Source: Pseudomonas sp. CCI4.2 (lineage in GTDB: Bacteria; Pseudomonadota; Gammaproteobacteria; Pseudomonadales; Pseudomonadaceae). From it: a DNA stretch of 64,000 bases. This document shows, one piece after another, positions 36,481-46,198 of this stretch (position 1 is its first letter; each line of letters opens with the position of its first letter). The notes beneath the pieces were generated by a model that worked only from the letters and a program-made list of their open reading frames with translations, did not search any database and was not told the DNA's origin. The DNA is taken from NCBI RefSeq assembly GCF_034350045.1, contig NZ_CP133781.1, positions 380,001 to 444,000 on the forward strand. The letters run 5' to 3'. The translations under genes were made by a program, and so were the position numbers.

Positions 36481-39429
36481 ATGTCCAAAGGATTGATTCG
36501 CGCCATTGGCGCCTTGCTGACCGTCATCGCACTTTACAGCGTACTGGGCTTTCTGATTTTGCCCGGCATCGCACTGCGTATCGTCAACCAACAACTGGCC
36601 AATTACTCAACGGTTCCGGCAAAGCTTGATCGGCTGGAACTTAACCCCTTCAGCCTGGAAGTTACCCTCTGGGGCCTGAACATTGGTACGCCGGGTCTGG
36701 AACAAATTGGCTTCGAGCGCCTGTACGCCAACCTGCAAATCGACAGTTTATGGACTCGCGCCCTGCATTTGGAGGCCATTGAGCTGGATAAACCCAAGAC
36801 TGAGCTGCGGTTCGGCAAAGATGGAACGCTGAATCTGGCACAGTTGTTCAAGCTGCCGCCAACTGAGCCCGCCAAAGACCAACCGTCCAGCAAGCCGTTC
36901 CCGATGCGCATCGATCAAATAAAACTGGCCGGGGGCTATGTTCACTTCCAGGACCTGCGCCCCAGCGAACCGATTGAATTTTTGTACGACGCGCTCAACT
37001 TTGAATTGAAGAACCTCAGCACCCTGCCCGAAGACGATGCCGACATGACCTTAGTCGCGGCAGGCCCCGAAGGCGGCCAGATTGATTGGGTTGGACGTAT
37101 CAGCCTGGTTCCGATTACCTCTGAAGGCAAACTCAAAGTCACTGACGGCAAGATGAAAGTCTGGTGGCCGTATGTACGCGACGCCCTGCCGCTGGAACTA
37201 AAGGATGGCGTTCTCAACTTCAGCACCGATTACACGCTGAGCTTGGCCAAAGGAACGGAATTGTTGTTAAGCAACACCGCGTTGAGTGTTGCGCCTCTTG
37301 CCATAGACACGCCTGACGGTCGGCCGCTGGTGCGCCTTGACCGCCTCGATGTCAGCGAAACCTCTATCGACTTGGCTAAACAGTTAGTCACGGTTGGCAA
37401 GATCCGCAGCAATAAACTGGAAACCTGGGCCGCTCGCGAAGCCGATGGCCAGCTCGACTGGCAGAAGCTGTTCGCCAGCCAGCCAAAAACACCGGCCCCC
37501 GCAGCTTTAAAGGCGCCAGCAGCGGCTGCAGGCAATGCTCCAGAAGTAGCGGCACAACCTATTGCGCCGAGCAAACCGTGGCAGGTGCTGTTACGTGATG
37601 TGCAACTGCGCGACTACCACATCCATCTGGCGGACCGAGTTCCAAAGGAACCAGTGGCATTGGAAGTAGGTCCGCTAAATCTGGATCTGCAGAACTTCGA
37701 CAGCCTTAACAAGTCACCTTTTACGCTTAAACTCGACACTGGGTTGGGCAAACAGGGCCACATTACAGCGGCTGGCGGCGTCAATCTGAGCCCGGTCAGT
37801 GCCAAACTGCAAGTCAGCACCAAAGACATCGACCTGCGCCTGGCGCAGTCCTATATCACTCCATATATCCGCCTGGAATTGCGCAGCGGAATGCTTGGCA
37901 GTGATTTGGCAGTCAACCTGAAAAGCACAGAACCCCTGGCCCTCGGGATCACCGGCAAAGCGCAAATCGACCAACTGCACACACTCGACACCATCAAGCA
38001 GCGCGACTTTCTCAAATGGCAGCAGCTGGGTCTTGAAGGTGTGGACTTCGAACTCGGTGATCACCTGACGATAGCCAAAGTGAATCTGGTGCAACCTTAC
38101 GCGCGGTTCATCATCAACGATGACCACACCACCAACATAGATGACCTGCTGATCAAACAGCCTGCTGACAGCAACAAACCCGCCGCAAAAGCCTCGGCAA
38201 CCGTTGCTGCTAAAGGTCCCAACCCGATGGGTATTCGCATCGGTGAAGTGAGTATCAATGACGGTTCAGCCAACTTCGCCGACCTCAGTCTCACACCCAA
38301 CTTCGCCACAGCGATTCAGCAGCTCAACGGTAAGATTGGCACCCTGGATAATCGTCAGCCAAAACCTGCAACCGTCGATATTAACGGCAAGGTTGACCGC
38401 TACGCACCCGTCACAATCAAGGGCAGTCTGAATCCCTTCGATCCATTGGCAAGCCTAGACATTGCCACCAGTTTCAAGCGCGTAGAACTGACCACCCTGA
38501 CGCCGTACTCAGGGAAGTTCGCAGGTTTCCGCATCCGCAAGGGCAGACTTAATCTCGACCTGCATTACATGATCACCAAAGGCCAGCTCAAAGCCGAAAA
38601 CAAAGTGGTGGTCGAAGAACTGCAACTGGGTGAAAAAGTCGACAGCCCGAATGCAGTCGATCTACCCATTCGTTTGGCCATCGCCCTGCTCAAGGACACC
38701 GACGGCAAGATTTCCATTGAGCTTCCGATTTCCGGTGACCTGAACAGCCCGCAATTCAGCGTGATGCCGATTGTTTGGCAAACCTTGCGAAATCTGGTTT
38801 TGCGCGCCGCTCAGGCGCCCTTCAAATTCATTGGTGGGTTAATCAGCGGCGGCGACTCTCAAGACCTCGGCACTGTGGCGTTCGCGCCGGGTGCCACCGA
38901 CCTGAGCCCCGACGCGCAATCCGCGCTAAACAAGCTTGCAGGGGCCTTGAAAGAGCGCCCGACGCTGCGTTTAGAGATCGAGGGCACCAGCGCAGAAAGC
39001 AGCGACGGTCCATTGATTGCCGAGCAGCGTCTTCAGCGCGAGTACCAAAGCACCTATTACAAGATTCTTCAGCGACGTGGAGATAAAGTTCCTGCGCAGG
39101 CGTCATTGCTGCCCGTGCCGGAAAACGAAAAACCGCCGATGCTGGAAGCGATCTACCGGGACCACTTGAAACAGCAACCGCCGGCCGAGTGGGCCGAGCA
39201 GGGCAAAGAAGACCGCGCCGCGAAAATGCATGATGCGGTGATCAAATCCTGGAGCTCCAATACGGTGCTACTGCGGCAGTTGGGTCAAGCGCGCGCCAGC
39301 AGCATCAAGGATTACCTGGTCGACAAGGCGAAGCTGACGGACGAGCGGATTTTCTTTGTGGATGCGAGTTTGGGTAAAGCTGAAGCGGATGGTCGGGTAG
39401 TCAGTCAACTGCATTTGGATAGCGAATAA
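36481..39429 (+). CDS. Large DUF748/AsmA-like envelope protein
   Basis: 982 residues: short N-terminal tail, one transmembrane helix (about residues 7-32), then a long periplasmic stretch of beta-rich DUF748 units of the AsmA/TamB-like superfamily (VHFQDLRPSEPIEFLYDALNFELKN; RIGEVSINDGSANFADLSLTPNFA repeats the pattern near residue 580). The last 180 residues resemble an OmpA-like domain (FAPGATDLSPDAQSALNKLAGALKERPTLRLEIEG), suggesting peptidoglycan contact. Relatives transport or buffer lipids between membranes; that role here is inference. DUF2845 gene follows three bases on. Confidence 0.85.
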   Translation: MSKGLIRAIGALLTVIALYSVLGFLILPGIALRIVNQQLANYSTVPAKLDRLELNPFSLEVTLWGLNIGTPGLEQIGFERLYANLQIDSLWTRALHLEAIELDKPKTELRFGKDGTLNLAQLFKLPPTEPAKDQPSSKPFPMRIDQIKLAGGYVHFQDLRPSEPIEFLYDALNFELKNLSTLPEDDADMTLVAAGPEGGQIDWVGRISLVPITSEGKLKVTDGKMKVWWPYVRDALPLELKDGVLNFSTDYTLSLAKGTELLLSNTALSVAPLAIDTPDGRPLVRLDRLDVSETSIDLAKQLVTVGKIRSNKLETWAAREADGQLDWQKLFASQPKTPAPAALKAPAAAAGNAPEVAAQPIAPSKPWQVLLRDVQLRDYHIHLADRVPKEPVALEVGPLNLDLQNFDSLNKSPFTLKLDTGLGKQGHITAAGGVNLSPVSAKLQVSTKDIDLRLAQSYITPYIRLELRSGMLGSDLAVNLKSTEPLALGITGKAQIDQLHTLDTIKQRDFLKWQQLGLEGVDFELGDHLTIAKVNLVQPYARFIINDDHTTNIDDLLIKQPADSNKPAAKASATVAAKGPNPMGIRIGEVSINDGSANFADLSLTPNFATAIQQLNGKIGTLDNRQPKPATVDINGKVDRYAPVTIKGSLNPFDPLASLDIATSFKRVELTTLTPYSGKFAGFRIRKGRLNLDLHYMITKGQLKAENKVVVEELQLGEKVDSPNAVDLPIRLAIALLKDTDGKISIELPISGDLNSPQFSVMPIVWQTLRNLVLRAAQAPFKFIGGLISGGDSQDLGTVAFAPGATDLSPDAQSALNKLAGALKERPTLRLEIEGTSAESSDGPLIAEQRLQREYQSTYYKILQRRGDKVPAQASLLPVPENEKPPMLEAIYRDHLKQQPPAEWAEQGKEDRAAKMHDAVIKSWSSNTVLLRQLGQARASSIKDYLVDKAKLTDERIFFVDASLGKAEADGRVVSQLHLDSE

Positions 39430-39432
39430 ACC

Positions 39433-39726
39433 ATGCGAGTAAGTCGTTTTTTGTTTCTGATAGTGGCCGGATTGACCCATCAAGCGCAGGCAGACAGCCT
39501 GCGCTGTGGGAGCCAGTTGATAAGCTCCGGGGATCACGAATTTGAAGTGCAACAGAAATGCGGCGAACCCGCCGCTCGTAACCTGATCGGCTATTTACAC
39601 AGCCCCAACCGGCGCGAAGAAGTGCAGATTGATGAGTGGATCTACGGCCCCACCAACGGCATGTATCAGTACCTTCGTTTTGAAGGCGGACGCCTGATTG
39701 GAATCAACAGCAAGCGCGGCAATTGA
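39433..39726 (+). CDS. DUF2845 small secreted protein
   Basis: 97-residue protein with signal peptide (RFLFLIVAGLTHQAQA) and the DUF2845 pattern DSLRCGSQLISSGDHEFEVQQKCGEP, where the two Cys probably form a disulfide, then EWIYGP and the C-terminal LRFEGGRLIGI. Unknown function. Starts three bases after the DUF748 stop, so it is part of the same operon and presumably works in the same envelope process. Confidence 0.85.
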   Translation: MRVSRFLFLIVAGLTHQAQADSLRCGSQLISSGDHEFEVQQKCGEPAARNLIGYLHSPNRREEVQIDEWIYGPTNGMYQYLRFEGGRLIGINSKRGN

Positions 39727-39756
39727 CTCGCGTCTCTTTATTCCGTCTTAAATAGA

Positions 39757-39785
39757 ACAGGCCCCGGCGCGAACGTCGGGGCCTG
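39757..39785. terminator. Hairpin between convergent genes
   Basis: ACAGGCCCCG pairs with CGGGGCCTGT over 10 bp. It lacks a T-tract on the plus strand; the minus-strand side continues TCTATTT. It separates the DUF2845 gene from the BON gene and may work in both directions. Confidence 0.6.
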
Positions 39786-39884
39786 TAACAACCCTATCTC
39801 TAAGGCTTGGCATAAACCTTCAATGCATCAGCTGATACCTTCCTTCGCTATCAACTGACGTTACCGATGGTAGTAGCGAGCGTG

Positions 39885-40244
39885 TTACTGAGCCTTAAGG
39901 CCTGCAGCGGACACAGCTTTAACACCTTTGATTTTCTTGGTGATGGCAACAGCCATGTCTTTCTGGGACTGAGTGATTGCTACAGTTGACGACAGGGAAA
40001 CCACGCCTTTGTTGGTTTCTACCTTAATGTCAGTGCCTGGAATGCCTTTTTCAGTGACCAGATCGGATTTGACCTTGGTGGTGATCCAAGTGTCGGAAGT
40101 TGCGCCTTCTGCCGTAGTCATCGTGCTAGCAGCAACCACCATTGGAGCCTGGGTAGTTGTAGTTTGAGCGAAAGCCGAGTTAGCCATGGTGAATGTAAGG
40201 GCAGTGGCAGCAGCGGCGGCAATAGCGAACTTATTCATATTCAT
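39885..40244 (-). CDS. BON-domain periplasmic protein (OsmY-like)
   Basis: 119 residues: signal peptide MNMNKFAIAAAAATALTFTMANSAFA, a Thr-rich linker, then one BON domain (SDTWITTKVKSDLVTEKGIPGTDIKVETNKGVVSLSSTVAI...IKGVKAVSAAGLK). BON domains bind phospholipid or support envelope integrity. The ATG at 40244 has AGGAG 8 bases upstream, whereas the frame's first ATG would add a non-signal leader. A textbook sigma-54 promoter and a palindrome lie upstream, so it should be controlled by an enhancer-binding activator. Not in an operon. Confidence 0.88.
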   Translation of the reverse strand: MNMNKFAIAAAAATALTFTMANSAFAQTTTTQAPMVVAASTMTTAEGATSDTWITTKVKSDLVTEKGIPGTDIKVETNKGVVSLSSTVAITQSQKDMAVAITKKIKGVKAVSAAGLKAQ

Positions 40245-40311
40245 ACGAGTCACTCCTGTTTTTCTCAGAATCTGCGCCCGTTTCGTTGGCCGCAGGGTTA
40301 CAGGTGGTATC

Positions 40312-40326
40312 GCAAGCGCTGTGCCA
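40312..40326 (-). promoter_or_regulatory. Sigma-54 promoter of the BON gene
   Basis: Minus-strand TGGCACAGCGCTTGCG matches the -24/-12 consensus TGGCAC-N5-TTGC; GG and GC are spaced exactly 12 bases. Predicted start near 40300 leaves a leader of about 55 bases before the ATG at 40244. Confidence 0.8.
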
Positions 40327-40389
40327 TTTTTCAATATAAAAAAAACCTTTGAAAAACATGTAGTTGTACAACAATGTTAACGCTGGATT

Positions 40390-40404
40390 CGTGCAAATTG
40401 CACG
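40390..40404. promoter_or_regulatory. 7-1-7 perfect palindrome, putative enhancer-binding site
   Basis: CGTGCAAATTGCACG is a perfect palindrome about 90-105 bases upstream of the predicted BON transcription start, the right place for a sigma-54 activator. It does not match the CbrB half-sites (TGTTAC), so the activator is unknown. Confidence 0.5.
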
Positions 40405-40490
40405 TTCACTGTGTCGCTTGCGTGCAGGATGCATGTTTTCGTTAGCTGAAATATTGGCTGAAACCATAACGTCCTAAAAACACTCAAAAA

Positions 40491-41852
40491 TTAGCGCCCA
40501 GTTTCCGTTGCAGCTAATGGCGCTGCCGCTGACAGTAGCAGCGAAATGCACAACCCCGTTTCCCGGGCCACATCAGAGAAGCCGAGCTCTACGTCAGCAC
40601 CTATCCGCTGCGCGATGGCGCTGACGATAGAAAGACCTAAACCTGATCCCACTTGGTCGCTTCCAAGCGTGCGATAAAACGGGTCGAACACCCTAAGCCT
40701 TTCGTTAACTGAAATCCCTGGGCCCGAATCCTTGATTTGCAATCGCGCGCGCTGCCCCTCAACGGCAACTGATAGGTCGACTCGTCCCTCGTTGGGCGTA
40801 TAGCGGATGGCGTTATCGACCAAATTTTTGATCACGGTGATCAGATCGAATTCGTGAACCAAAACCCACACGTCTAGATCTCCCTCCACGCCAATATCAA
40901 TATGCTTGGCCTCAGCCAAAGGAAGCAGGTCTTCCAAAACATGCCGATATACACCTAGTACAGAAACCGCTGACCTTGGCAGGTCCAGCGCGGTTTGAGC
41001 TTTGGCTAAGGTCAGGAGCTGATCGAGAAGGTTCCGGCTACGCTCAATGCCTCGTCGCAACAATACCAATCGGGCTTGCGCCTGCGAGGACATGTCAGCC
41101 TCAGCCAAGCGCTCAGCCTGCAACGAAAGGGCCGTCAGTGGCGACCGCAGCTCATGCGCCGCATCCGCGACAAAGCGCCGCTGAGTGTCCATTGATTGCT
41201 CAACGCGGTTAAGCAGGCGATTAATTGCGACGACAAAGGGACGAATCTCTGCCGGTAGATGACTTTCCTTCACCGGATGTAACTCCTGCTCTGCGCGCTG
41301 ATCGATCTCAACGGACAAGGCAGTAATCGGAAGAAAAATCTTACGCACAAGGTCGGCGACTACCAAGAGCAGGATCGGCACCAGAATCAGCAGTGGTATG
41401 ACGGAACGCAACGCGCTGTCGCGTGCGATTTCATCGCGAACACTTGCTTCCTGCGCCAAGGCAATTCGCCGCTTACTGGCCATTGTTTTAACGAGTACCC
41501 GGAACGGTTCGCCACCCACATCAAGGGTATGCAAACCATCCGACAACGTAGTGGGCAGGGGTAATGGTGCATACTCGTCGTTTCCCAGAGCCTTGCCATC
41601 GCCATCCGCGAGGTACTGAACGATAACGCGGAACTCAGCATCATCGTCTTGGGCCTGACTGTCTTTACTGAAACCTATTATTGGAAGGTGCTGACGGTCG
41701 TAGATCGACGCAACCTGCCGTAACACATCATCCTGCAGCTCGTTGGCTTCGTCGAACGCGGACATAAATGAAAAAATGCCGGCTGCAATGGCCACGACAA
41801 GAATCGCCAACGCCAATGAAAAAGAAAGCCTGAGCTGAATCGACTCGCTCAT
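40491..41852 (-). CDS. Two-component sensor histidine kinase (QseC/PmrB-like)
   Basis: 453 residues from the ATG at 41852, which overlaps the response-regulator stop in ATGA; an upstream ATG at 41873 lies inside that gene. Two transmembrane helices (about 11-32 and 150-172) enclose a periplasmic sensor of about 115 residues; then HAMP, HisKA with His233 (VADAAHELRSPLTAL), and HATPase with N box NLVDNAIRYTP and G box GSGLGLSIV. Full length and intact. Last gene of a four-gene operon with a membrane protein and a lipoprotein that may be its partners or targets. Confidence 0.92.
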   Translation of the reverse strand: MSESIQLRLSFSLALAILVVAIAAGIFSFMSAFDEANELQDDVLRQVASIYDRQHLPIIGFSKDSQAQDDDAEFRVIVQYLADGDGKALGNDEYAPLPLPTTLSDGLHTLDVGGEPFRVLVKTMASKRRIALAQEASVRDEIARDSALRSVIPLLILVPILLLVVADLVRKIFLPITALSVEIDQRAEQELHPVKESHLPAEIRPFVVAINRLLNRVEQSMDTQRRFVADAAHELRSPLTALSLQAERLAEADMSSQAQARLVLLRRGIERSRNLLDQLLTLAKAQTALDLPRSAVSVLGVYRHVLEDLLPLAEAKHIDIGVEGDLDVWVLVHEFDLITVIKNLVDNAIRYTPNEGRVDLSVAVEGQRARLQIKDSGPGISVNERLRVFDPFYRTLGSDQVGSGLGLSIVSAIAQRIGADVELGFSDVARETGLCISLLLSAAAPLAATETGR

Positions 41853-42514
41853 GCGTTTTTTGAAACCATCCATCCTACCCCCCTGACGTTTTTGATCGCG
41901 TCGCTCCCCAGTTTGCGACGCAGGGCGTGGATCAGAAACTCTACCGCATTGCTTTCAACTTCTTCTCCCCAACCGTAGATGCGGTCTTCGAGATCGCTGC
42001 GAGAAAGAATCGCACCCGGCCGCACTAATAGCGCGTGCAGCAAGGCGAATTCACGATTGGAAAGCTGCACCGGGGTACCATTGTTGACCACGGACTCGCG
42101 TGTAGCAGGGTCAAGTGACAGCATACCGTTGCTGAGTAATGGAATCGCGCTCCCGCCTTTGCGCCTAAGCACCGCACGCATGCGCGCAAGCAACTCGGCC
42201 ATCTCGAATGGTTTGAGCACATAATCATCAGCGCCGCCGTCCAGACCGCGCAACCGATCATCAAGGCCGTCCCGTGCGGTGATAATCAGCAACGGCACCG
42301 GATTGTCGCTAGCGCGGATGCTACGCAATACTTCCAACCCATCCTTGCCGGGTAGCCCGAGGTCGAGCAGCACCAAATCGTAGTGTTCGCTGCCGAGTGT
42401 CGTCAGTGCGGCGTGACCATTTTTTACCCAGTCCGCCGCGTAGGACGAATCCCTTAGGGCAGCCTGAATGGTTTCTCCAATCATGACGTCATCTTCGACC
42501 AGCAATACCCGCAT
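41849..42514 (-). CDS. OmpR-family response regulator
   Basis: 221 residues. REC domain with acidic pocket (VEDD), phospho-acceptor Asp51 (VLLDLGLPG) and Lys in VLKPFEMAEL; C-terminal winged-helix (NREFALLHALLVRPGAILSRSDLEDRIYGWGEEVESNAVEFLIHALRRKLG). Resembles QseB/PmrA/TctD-type regulators. Overlaps the kinase start by four bases. The cognate regulon is unknown, though it lies behind the lipoprotein gene by about 140 bases. Confidence 0.93.
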   Translation of the reverse strand: MRVLLVEDDVMIGETIQAALRDSSYAADWVKNGHAALTTLGSEHYDLVLLDLGLPGKDGLEVLRSIRASDNPVPLLIITARDGLDDRLRGLDGGADDYVLKPFEMAELLARMRAVLRRKGGSAIPLLSNGMLSLDPATRESVVNNGTPVQLSNREFALLHALLVRPGAILSRSDLEDRIYGWGEEVESNAVEFLIHALRRKLGSDAIKNVRGVGWMVSKNA

Positions 42515-42655
42515 GTCCGCAGTTCTCTTTACAAACGAGCCTGATAATAGATCCCTGCGCCTTACTGCGCAGCAACTACGATCCCTTTAGAAGCTAAACC
42601 CTATCGTGAGAGCCCCTAGAGGTAAGTCCGATCAATCAGCTCGTCAATACGGTAT

Positions 42656-43099
42656 TTACAGGCCATCGAATTTTTTCAACAAATCTGTCATGGCTGCTTT
42701 GCAATCGGCTTGGTTGGGGATGCCGGTGCGCAGTGCCTCGATAGATCGATCAATGGCCTTGTCGATCATATGCCAGTCGTCCGCGGCGCGAGGCTTCAGG
42801 CCCGCTTCTGCAGAGTCCCAAGCGAGCTCCAAATCCTTGATGCGCGATTTGGCAGCAGGCAAATCGCCCTTGTCTACGATGGCCGCGACATCGGCGGCGA
42901 TACTGCGAAAAGCTGACAAATCACCCAGTTTGGAAGATGACTTAGTTTGGCCGGCTAATGACGTCTGGGTCGATGGCGCCGCAGGTACGGCGCTTAACTT
43001 GGTTTTGTCGTCGGGTTTCGAGCACCCGGCGGCAAGCGTTAGCAGCGCAATGGCTGAAGCAATCGAGGCTGAACGTATTAGCGAATGAAAACGATGCAT
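42656..43099 (-). CDS. Small helical lipoprotein of the two-component operon
   Basis: 147 residues. Signal peptide [16 protein letters not shown] with lipobox LAAGC, then a Ser/Thr-rich spacer and a helical domain ([64 protein letters not shown]). The W-D-x7-L-x-P and D-x2-H-x-IDKAID pattern recalls four-helix periplasmic domains, but I cannot name a family. ATG at 43099 with AAGGAAA upstream; earlier in-frame codons lack one. Sits between a membrane-protein gene and the two-component genes on one strand. Confidence 0.8.
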   Translation of the reverse strand: MHRFHSLIRSASIASAIALLTLAAGCSKPDDKTKLSAVPAAPSTQTSLAGQTKSSSKLGDLSAFRSIAADVAAIVDKGDLPAAKSRIKDLELAWDSAEAGLKPRAADDWHMIDKAIDRSIEALRTGIPNQADCKAAMTDLLKKFDGL

Positions 43100-43125
43100 G
43101 ATTTTTCCTTGGATTATTAAGTGGG

Positions 43126-43908
43126 TTATTTCGTGATCTGTGCAGAGGTACGGCTGCCAACGGTGATTTGCGCCACCGCCACCAGGATTACAATCACGGT
43201 CAAGAAGAGGGCGCTGGTCCACATAGCGCCCATGCCGAAACCGCCATAGGTTTTGGCTTGGGTCAGCAGATCGCCCAGGGATGCGCCAAAAGGTCGAGTC
43301 AGGATGTAGCCGATCCAGAAGGTCAAGACAGCGTTGCCGCCAAGGCGCCAGGCGATGTAGCTGAGCGCAATCAAAGCACCGAAAATCATCGCTCCTAACG
43401 TGAACCCGAGGCCCAGCGCTTCAGTCGCCAGATCACCCGCTGCGGTGCCCAATGCGAAGGTGCAAAGGATGGTCGCCCAGTAAAATAACTCTCTACGGAG
43501 CGTGGATATCTCGTGGATGGACAGGGTTCGTTCGACTTGATACCAGACCGCAAATATCACCGCCAATGTCACGGCAAACACCCCGGTGCTGACATACAAA
43601 CTCACGCCCAGGCCATCGGTAAGCAGGTCGGTGATCTGCGTGCCCACCACACTGACCAACACCACCGTTAGCCAGTAAGTCCAGGGCGTATGACGGCGTG
43701 TGCGCAGTTGCAGAACCAGGGCGATGGTTAACAGTGCGCCCATCACCCAGCTTGTCAGCCCCTGCCCCCATCCGGCATCGACAGCCAGGTAATCGGCGCC
43801 GGTTTCACCGACAGTGGTCGACATGATCTTTATGATCCAGAAAGCTAGGGTGACTTCGGGAACCTTGTTTAACCAGTTTGATATCGAAGGTATTGTCTGG
43901 GCGGTCAT
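43126..43908 (-). CDS. COG4705-like membrane protein with fourfold internal repeat
   Basis: 260-residue polytopic protein, about eight helices, unknown function. The pattern [FY]W-x9-G-x4-D occurs four times with exact spacing: Trp24/Gly34/Asp39, Trp79/Gly89/Asp94, Trp144/Gly154/Asp159, Trp198/Gly208/Asp213. Each marks the first helix of a two-helix unit, so the protein is a four-unit pseudo-repeat with four intramembrane-edge Asp residues. I use the ATG at 43908 ([10 protein letters not shown]) with AGGAG upstream. It is first in the operon with the lipoprotein and two-component system. A transport or metal-binding role is a guess. Confidence 0.85.
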   Translation of the reverse strand: MTAQTIPSISNWLNKVPEVTLAFWIIKIMSTTVGETGADYLAVDAGWGQGLTSWVMGALLTIALVLQLRTRRHTPWTYWLTVVLVSVVGTQITDLLTDGLGVSLYVSTGVFAVTLAVIFAVWYQVERTLSIHEISTLRRELFYWATILCTFALGTAAGDLATEALGLGFTLGAMIFGALIALSYIAWRLGGNAVLTFWIGYILTRPFGASLGDLLTQAKTYGGFGMGAMWTSALFLTVIVILVAVAQITVGSRTSAQITK

Positions 43909-43991
43909 TGGCTTTAGCTCCTGACGATGCGAGTAGGTCATGCAGCAAGTCTGACCGACGAAACTTAGGCCACCCATAGGAACGTGAGACC

Positions 43992-44035
43992 AAAAAAAAA
44001 CCGCTTCCTCAAGAGAGGAAACGGTTTTCTTAAAC
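43992..44035 (-). terminator. pnp terminator
   Basis: Minus-strand AAAACCG-TTTCCTC pairs with GAGGAAG-CGGTTTT around a TCTT loop, 14 bp with one mismatch, and runs into T9. It lies about 60 bases after the pnp stop. Confidence 0.88.
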
Positions 44036-44092
44036 TGAACCAGAGGCCGGCTTTAGCAACCGGCCCTTAGTCCATATTTAGCGTAGGGCTAA

Positions 44093-46198
44093 TTACACAC
44101 CGGACGCTTTTGCTGCTGCTACGTCTTTGATCGACAGCTTGATACGGCCGCGGTTATCGACGTCCAGTACCAGTACTTCGACTTCCTGACCTTCTTGCAG
44201 AACGTCGGTCACTTTCTCAACGCGAGCATCGCTCAGCATGGAGATGTGAACCAGACCGTCTTTACCAGGCAGGATGTTGACGAATGCACCGAAGTCGACA
44301 ATGCGCTCAACCTTACCGATGTAGATTTTGCCGATTTCCGCTTCAGCAGTGATGCCCAGAACGCGTTGACGTGCTGCTTCAGCCGCTTCTTTGGTTTCGC
44401 CGAAAATCTTGATGGTGCCATCGTCTTCGATGTCGATCGAAGCTTTGGTTTCTTCACAGATCGCACGGATAGTCGCACCGCCTTTACCGATAACATCACG
44501 GATTTTGTCGGTGTCGATTTTCATCGCGATCATGGTCGGTGCGTTTTCCGACAACTCGGTACGCGAACCGGCAAGAATCTTGTTCATCTGACCAAGGATG
44601 TTCAGGCGCGCTTCCAGGGCTTGGCCCAGAGCGATTTCCATGATTTCTTCGGTGATGCCTTTGATCTTGATGTCCATCTGCAGCGCGGTGACACCTTTAG
44701 CGGTACCGGCTACTTTGAAGTCCATGTCGCCCAAGTGATCTTCGTCACCGAGGATGTCGGTCAGGATGGCGAACTTCTCGCCTTCTTTAACCAGACCCAT
44801 GGCAATACCGGCCACCGGTGCTTTCATCGGTACGCCAGCGTCCATCAATGCCAGGGAAGCACCGCACACCGACGCCATGGAGCTGGAGCCGTTGGATTCG
44901 GTGATTTCCGACACAATACGGATGGTGTAAGGGAACACGTCCGCAGCAGGCAACATCGCCTGTACGCTGCGACGAGCCAAACGACCGTGACCGATTTCGC
45001 GACGACCAGCACCACCCATGCGACCACATTCACCTACCGAGAACGGAGGGAAGTTGTAGTGCAGCATGAACGGGTCTTTGCGTTCGCCTTCCAGGGTGTC
45101 GAGCAGCTGTGCGTCCCGAGCGGTGCCCAGGGTCGCTACGACCAGCGCCTGAGTTTCGCCGCGGGTGAACAGCGCCGAACCGTGAGTCTTCGGCAAAACA
45201 CCGACTTCGATGTTCAAAGGACGCACGGTGCGAGTGTCACGGCCGTCGATACGTGGCTTACCGTTTACGATGTTCTCGCGCACGGTGCGGTATTCGATTT
45301 CGCCGAAGGCTGCTTTGACTTCGCCAGCAGAAGGCTGGCCTTCTGCACCGGAAAGCTTGGCAACAATCTGGTCGCGCAACTCGCCCAGACGAGCATAACG
45401 CTCGTGCTTGACGGTGATGGTGTAAGCCTGGGAGATCGCGTCGCCGAACTCACTGCGGATCGCGGCCAACAGTTCGGTAGCTTCAGGCTTCGGCTGCCAG
45501 TCCCACGTAGGCTTGGCGGTTTCAGCGGCCAGTTCTTTGATGGCGTTGATCACCACCTGGAATTCGTCGTGGGCGAACAGAACGGCGCCCAACATCTGGT
45601 CTTCGGTCAGCTCTTTGGCTTCCGATTCAACCATCAATACCGCTTCCGACGTACCGGCAACAACCATGTCCAGGCTCGAAGCCTTGAGTTGCTCGTAAGT
45701 CGGGTTCAGCAGATAGCCGGTGCTTTCGTGGAAAGCAACGCGCGCGCAACCGATAGGGCCGTCGAACGGGATACCGGAGATTGCCAATGCAGCCGATGTA
45801 CCAATCATGGCGGCAACGTCTGGATCAGTCTTTTTGCTGGTGGACAGAACGGTGCAGACAACCTGCACTTCGTTCATGAAACCTTCTGGAAACAGCGGAC
45901 GGATCGGACGGTCGATCAGACGCGAAGTCAGGGTTTCTTTTTCGGAAGGACGGCCTTCACGCTTGAAAAAACCACCGGGGATCTTGCCCGCGGCGTAGGT
46001 CTTTTCCTGGTAGTGGACGGAAAGTGGGAAGAAGCCTTTACCTGCGTCAGCTTGCTTGGCACCGACCACAGTCACTAACACGCTGACGTCGTCGTCAACG
46101 GTGACCAATACTGCGCCGGAAGCTTGACGGGCGATACGGCCAGTCTCGAGGGTGACGGTCGATTGACCGAACTGGAATTTCTTGATTACCGGGTTCAC
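44093..46198 (-). CDS. pnp: Polyribonucleotide nucleotidyltransferase (PNPase)
   Basis: 3'-5' phosphorolytic exoribonuclease of the RNA degradosome. 701 residues: two RNase PH domains (first near 10-145 with [18 protein letters not shown]; second with the catalytic region [11 protein letters not shown] and the [19 protein letters not shown] stretch), then KH ([15 protein letters not shown]) and S1 ([26 protein letters not shown]). GTG start at 46198 with TAGGAAA upstream. Follows rpsO by 176 bases; that leader is where PNPase autoregulates in E. coli. Confidence 0.98.
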   Translation of the reverse strand: MNPVIKKFQFGQSTVTLETGRIARQASGAVLVTVDDDVSVLVTVVGAKQADAGKGFFPLSVHYQEKTYAAGKIPGGFFKREGRPSEKETLTSRLIDRPIRPLFPEGFMNEVQVVCTVLSTSKKTDPDVAAMIGTSAALAISGIPFDGPIGCARVAFHESTGYLLNPTYEQLKASSLDMVVAGTSEAVLMVESEAKELTEDQMLGAVLFAHDEFQVVINAIKELAAETAKPTWDWQPKPEATELLAAIRSEFGDAISQAYTITVKHERYARLGELRDQIVAKLSGAEGQPSAGEVKAAFGEIEYRTVRENIVNGKPRIDGRDTRTVRPLNIEVGVLPKTHGSALFTRGETQALVVATLGTARDAQLLDTLEGERKDPFMLHYNFPPFSVGECGRMGGAGRREIGHGRLARRSVQAMLPAADVFPYTIRIVSEITESNGSSSMASVCGASLALMDAGVPMKAPVAGIAMGLVKEGEKFAILTDILGDEDHLGDMDFKVAGTAKGVTALQMDIKIKGITEEIMEIALGQALEARLNILGQMNKILAGSRTELSENAPTMIAMKIDTDKIRDVIGKGGATIRAICEETKASIDIEDDGTIKIFGETKEAAEAARQRVLGITAEAEIGKIYIGKVERIVDFGAFVNILPGKDGLVHISMLSDARVEKVTDVLQEGQEVEVLVLDVDNRGRIKLSIKDVAAAKASGV

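Noticed and set aside
44195..46078. 627-codon open frame on the plus strand opposite pnp
   Set aside because: Antisense shadow of a highly expressed, codon-biased gene; no ribosome-binding site, no domain recognised, and pnp is certain.
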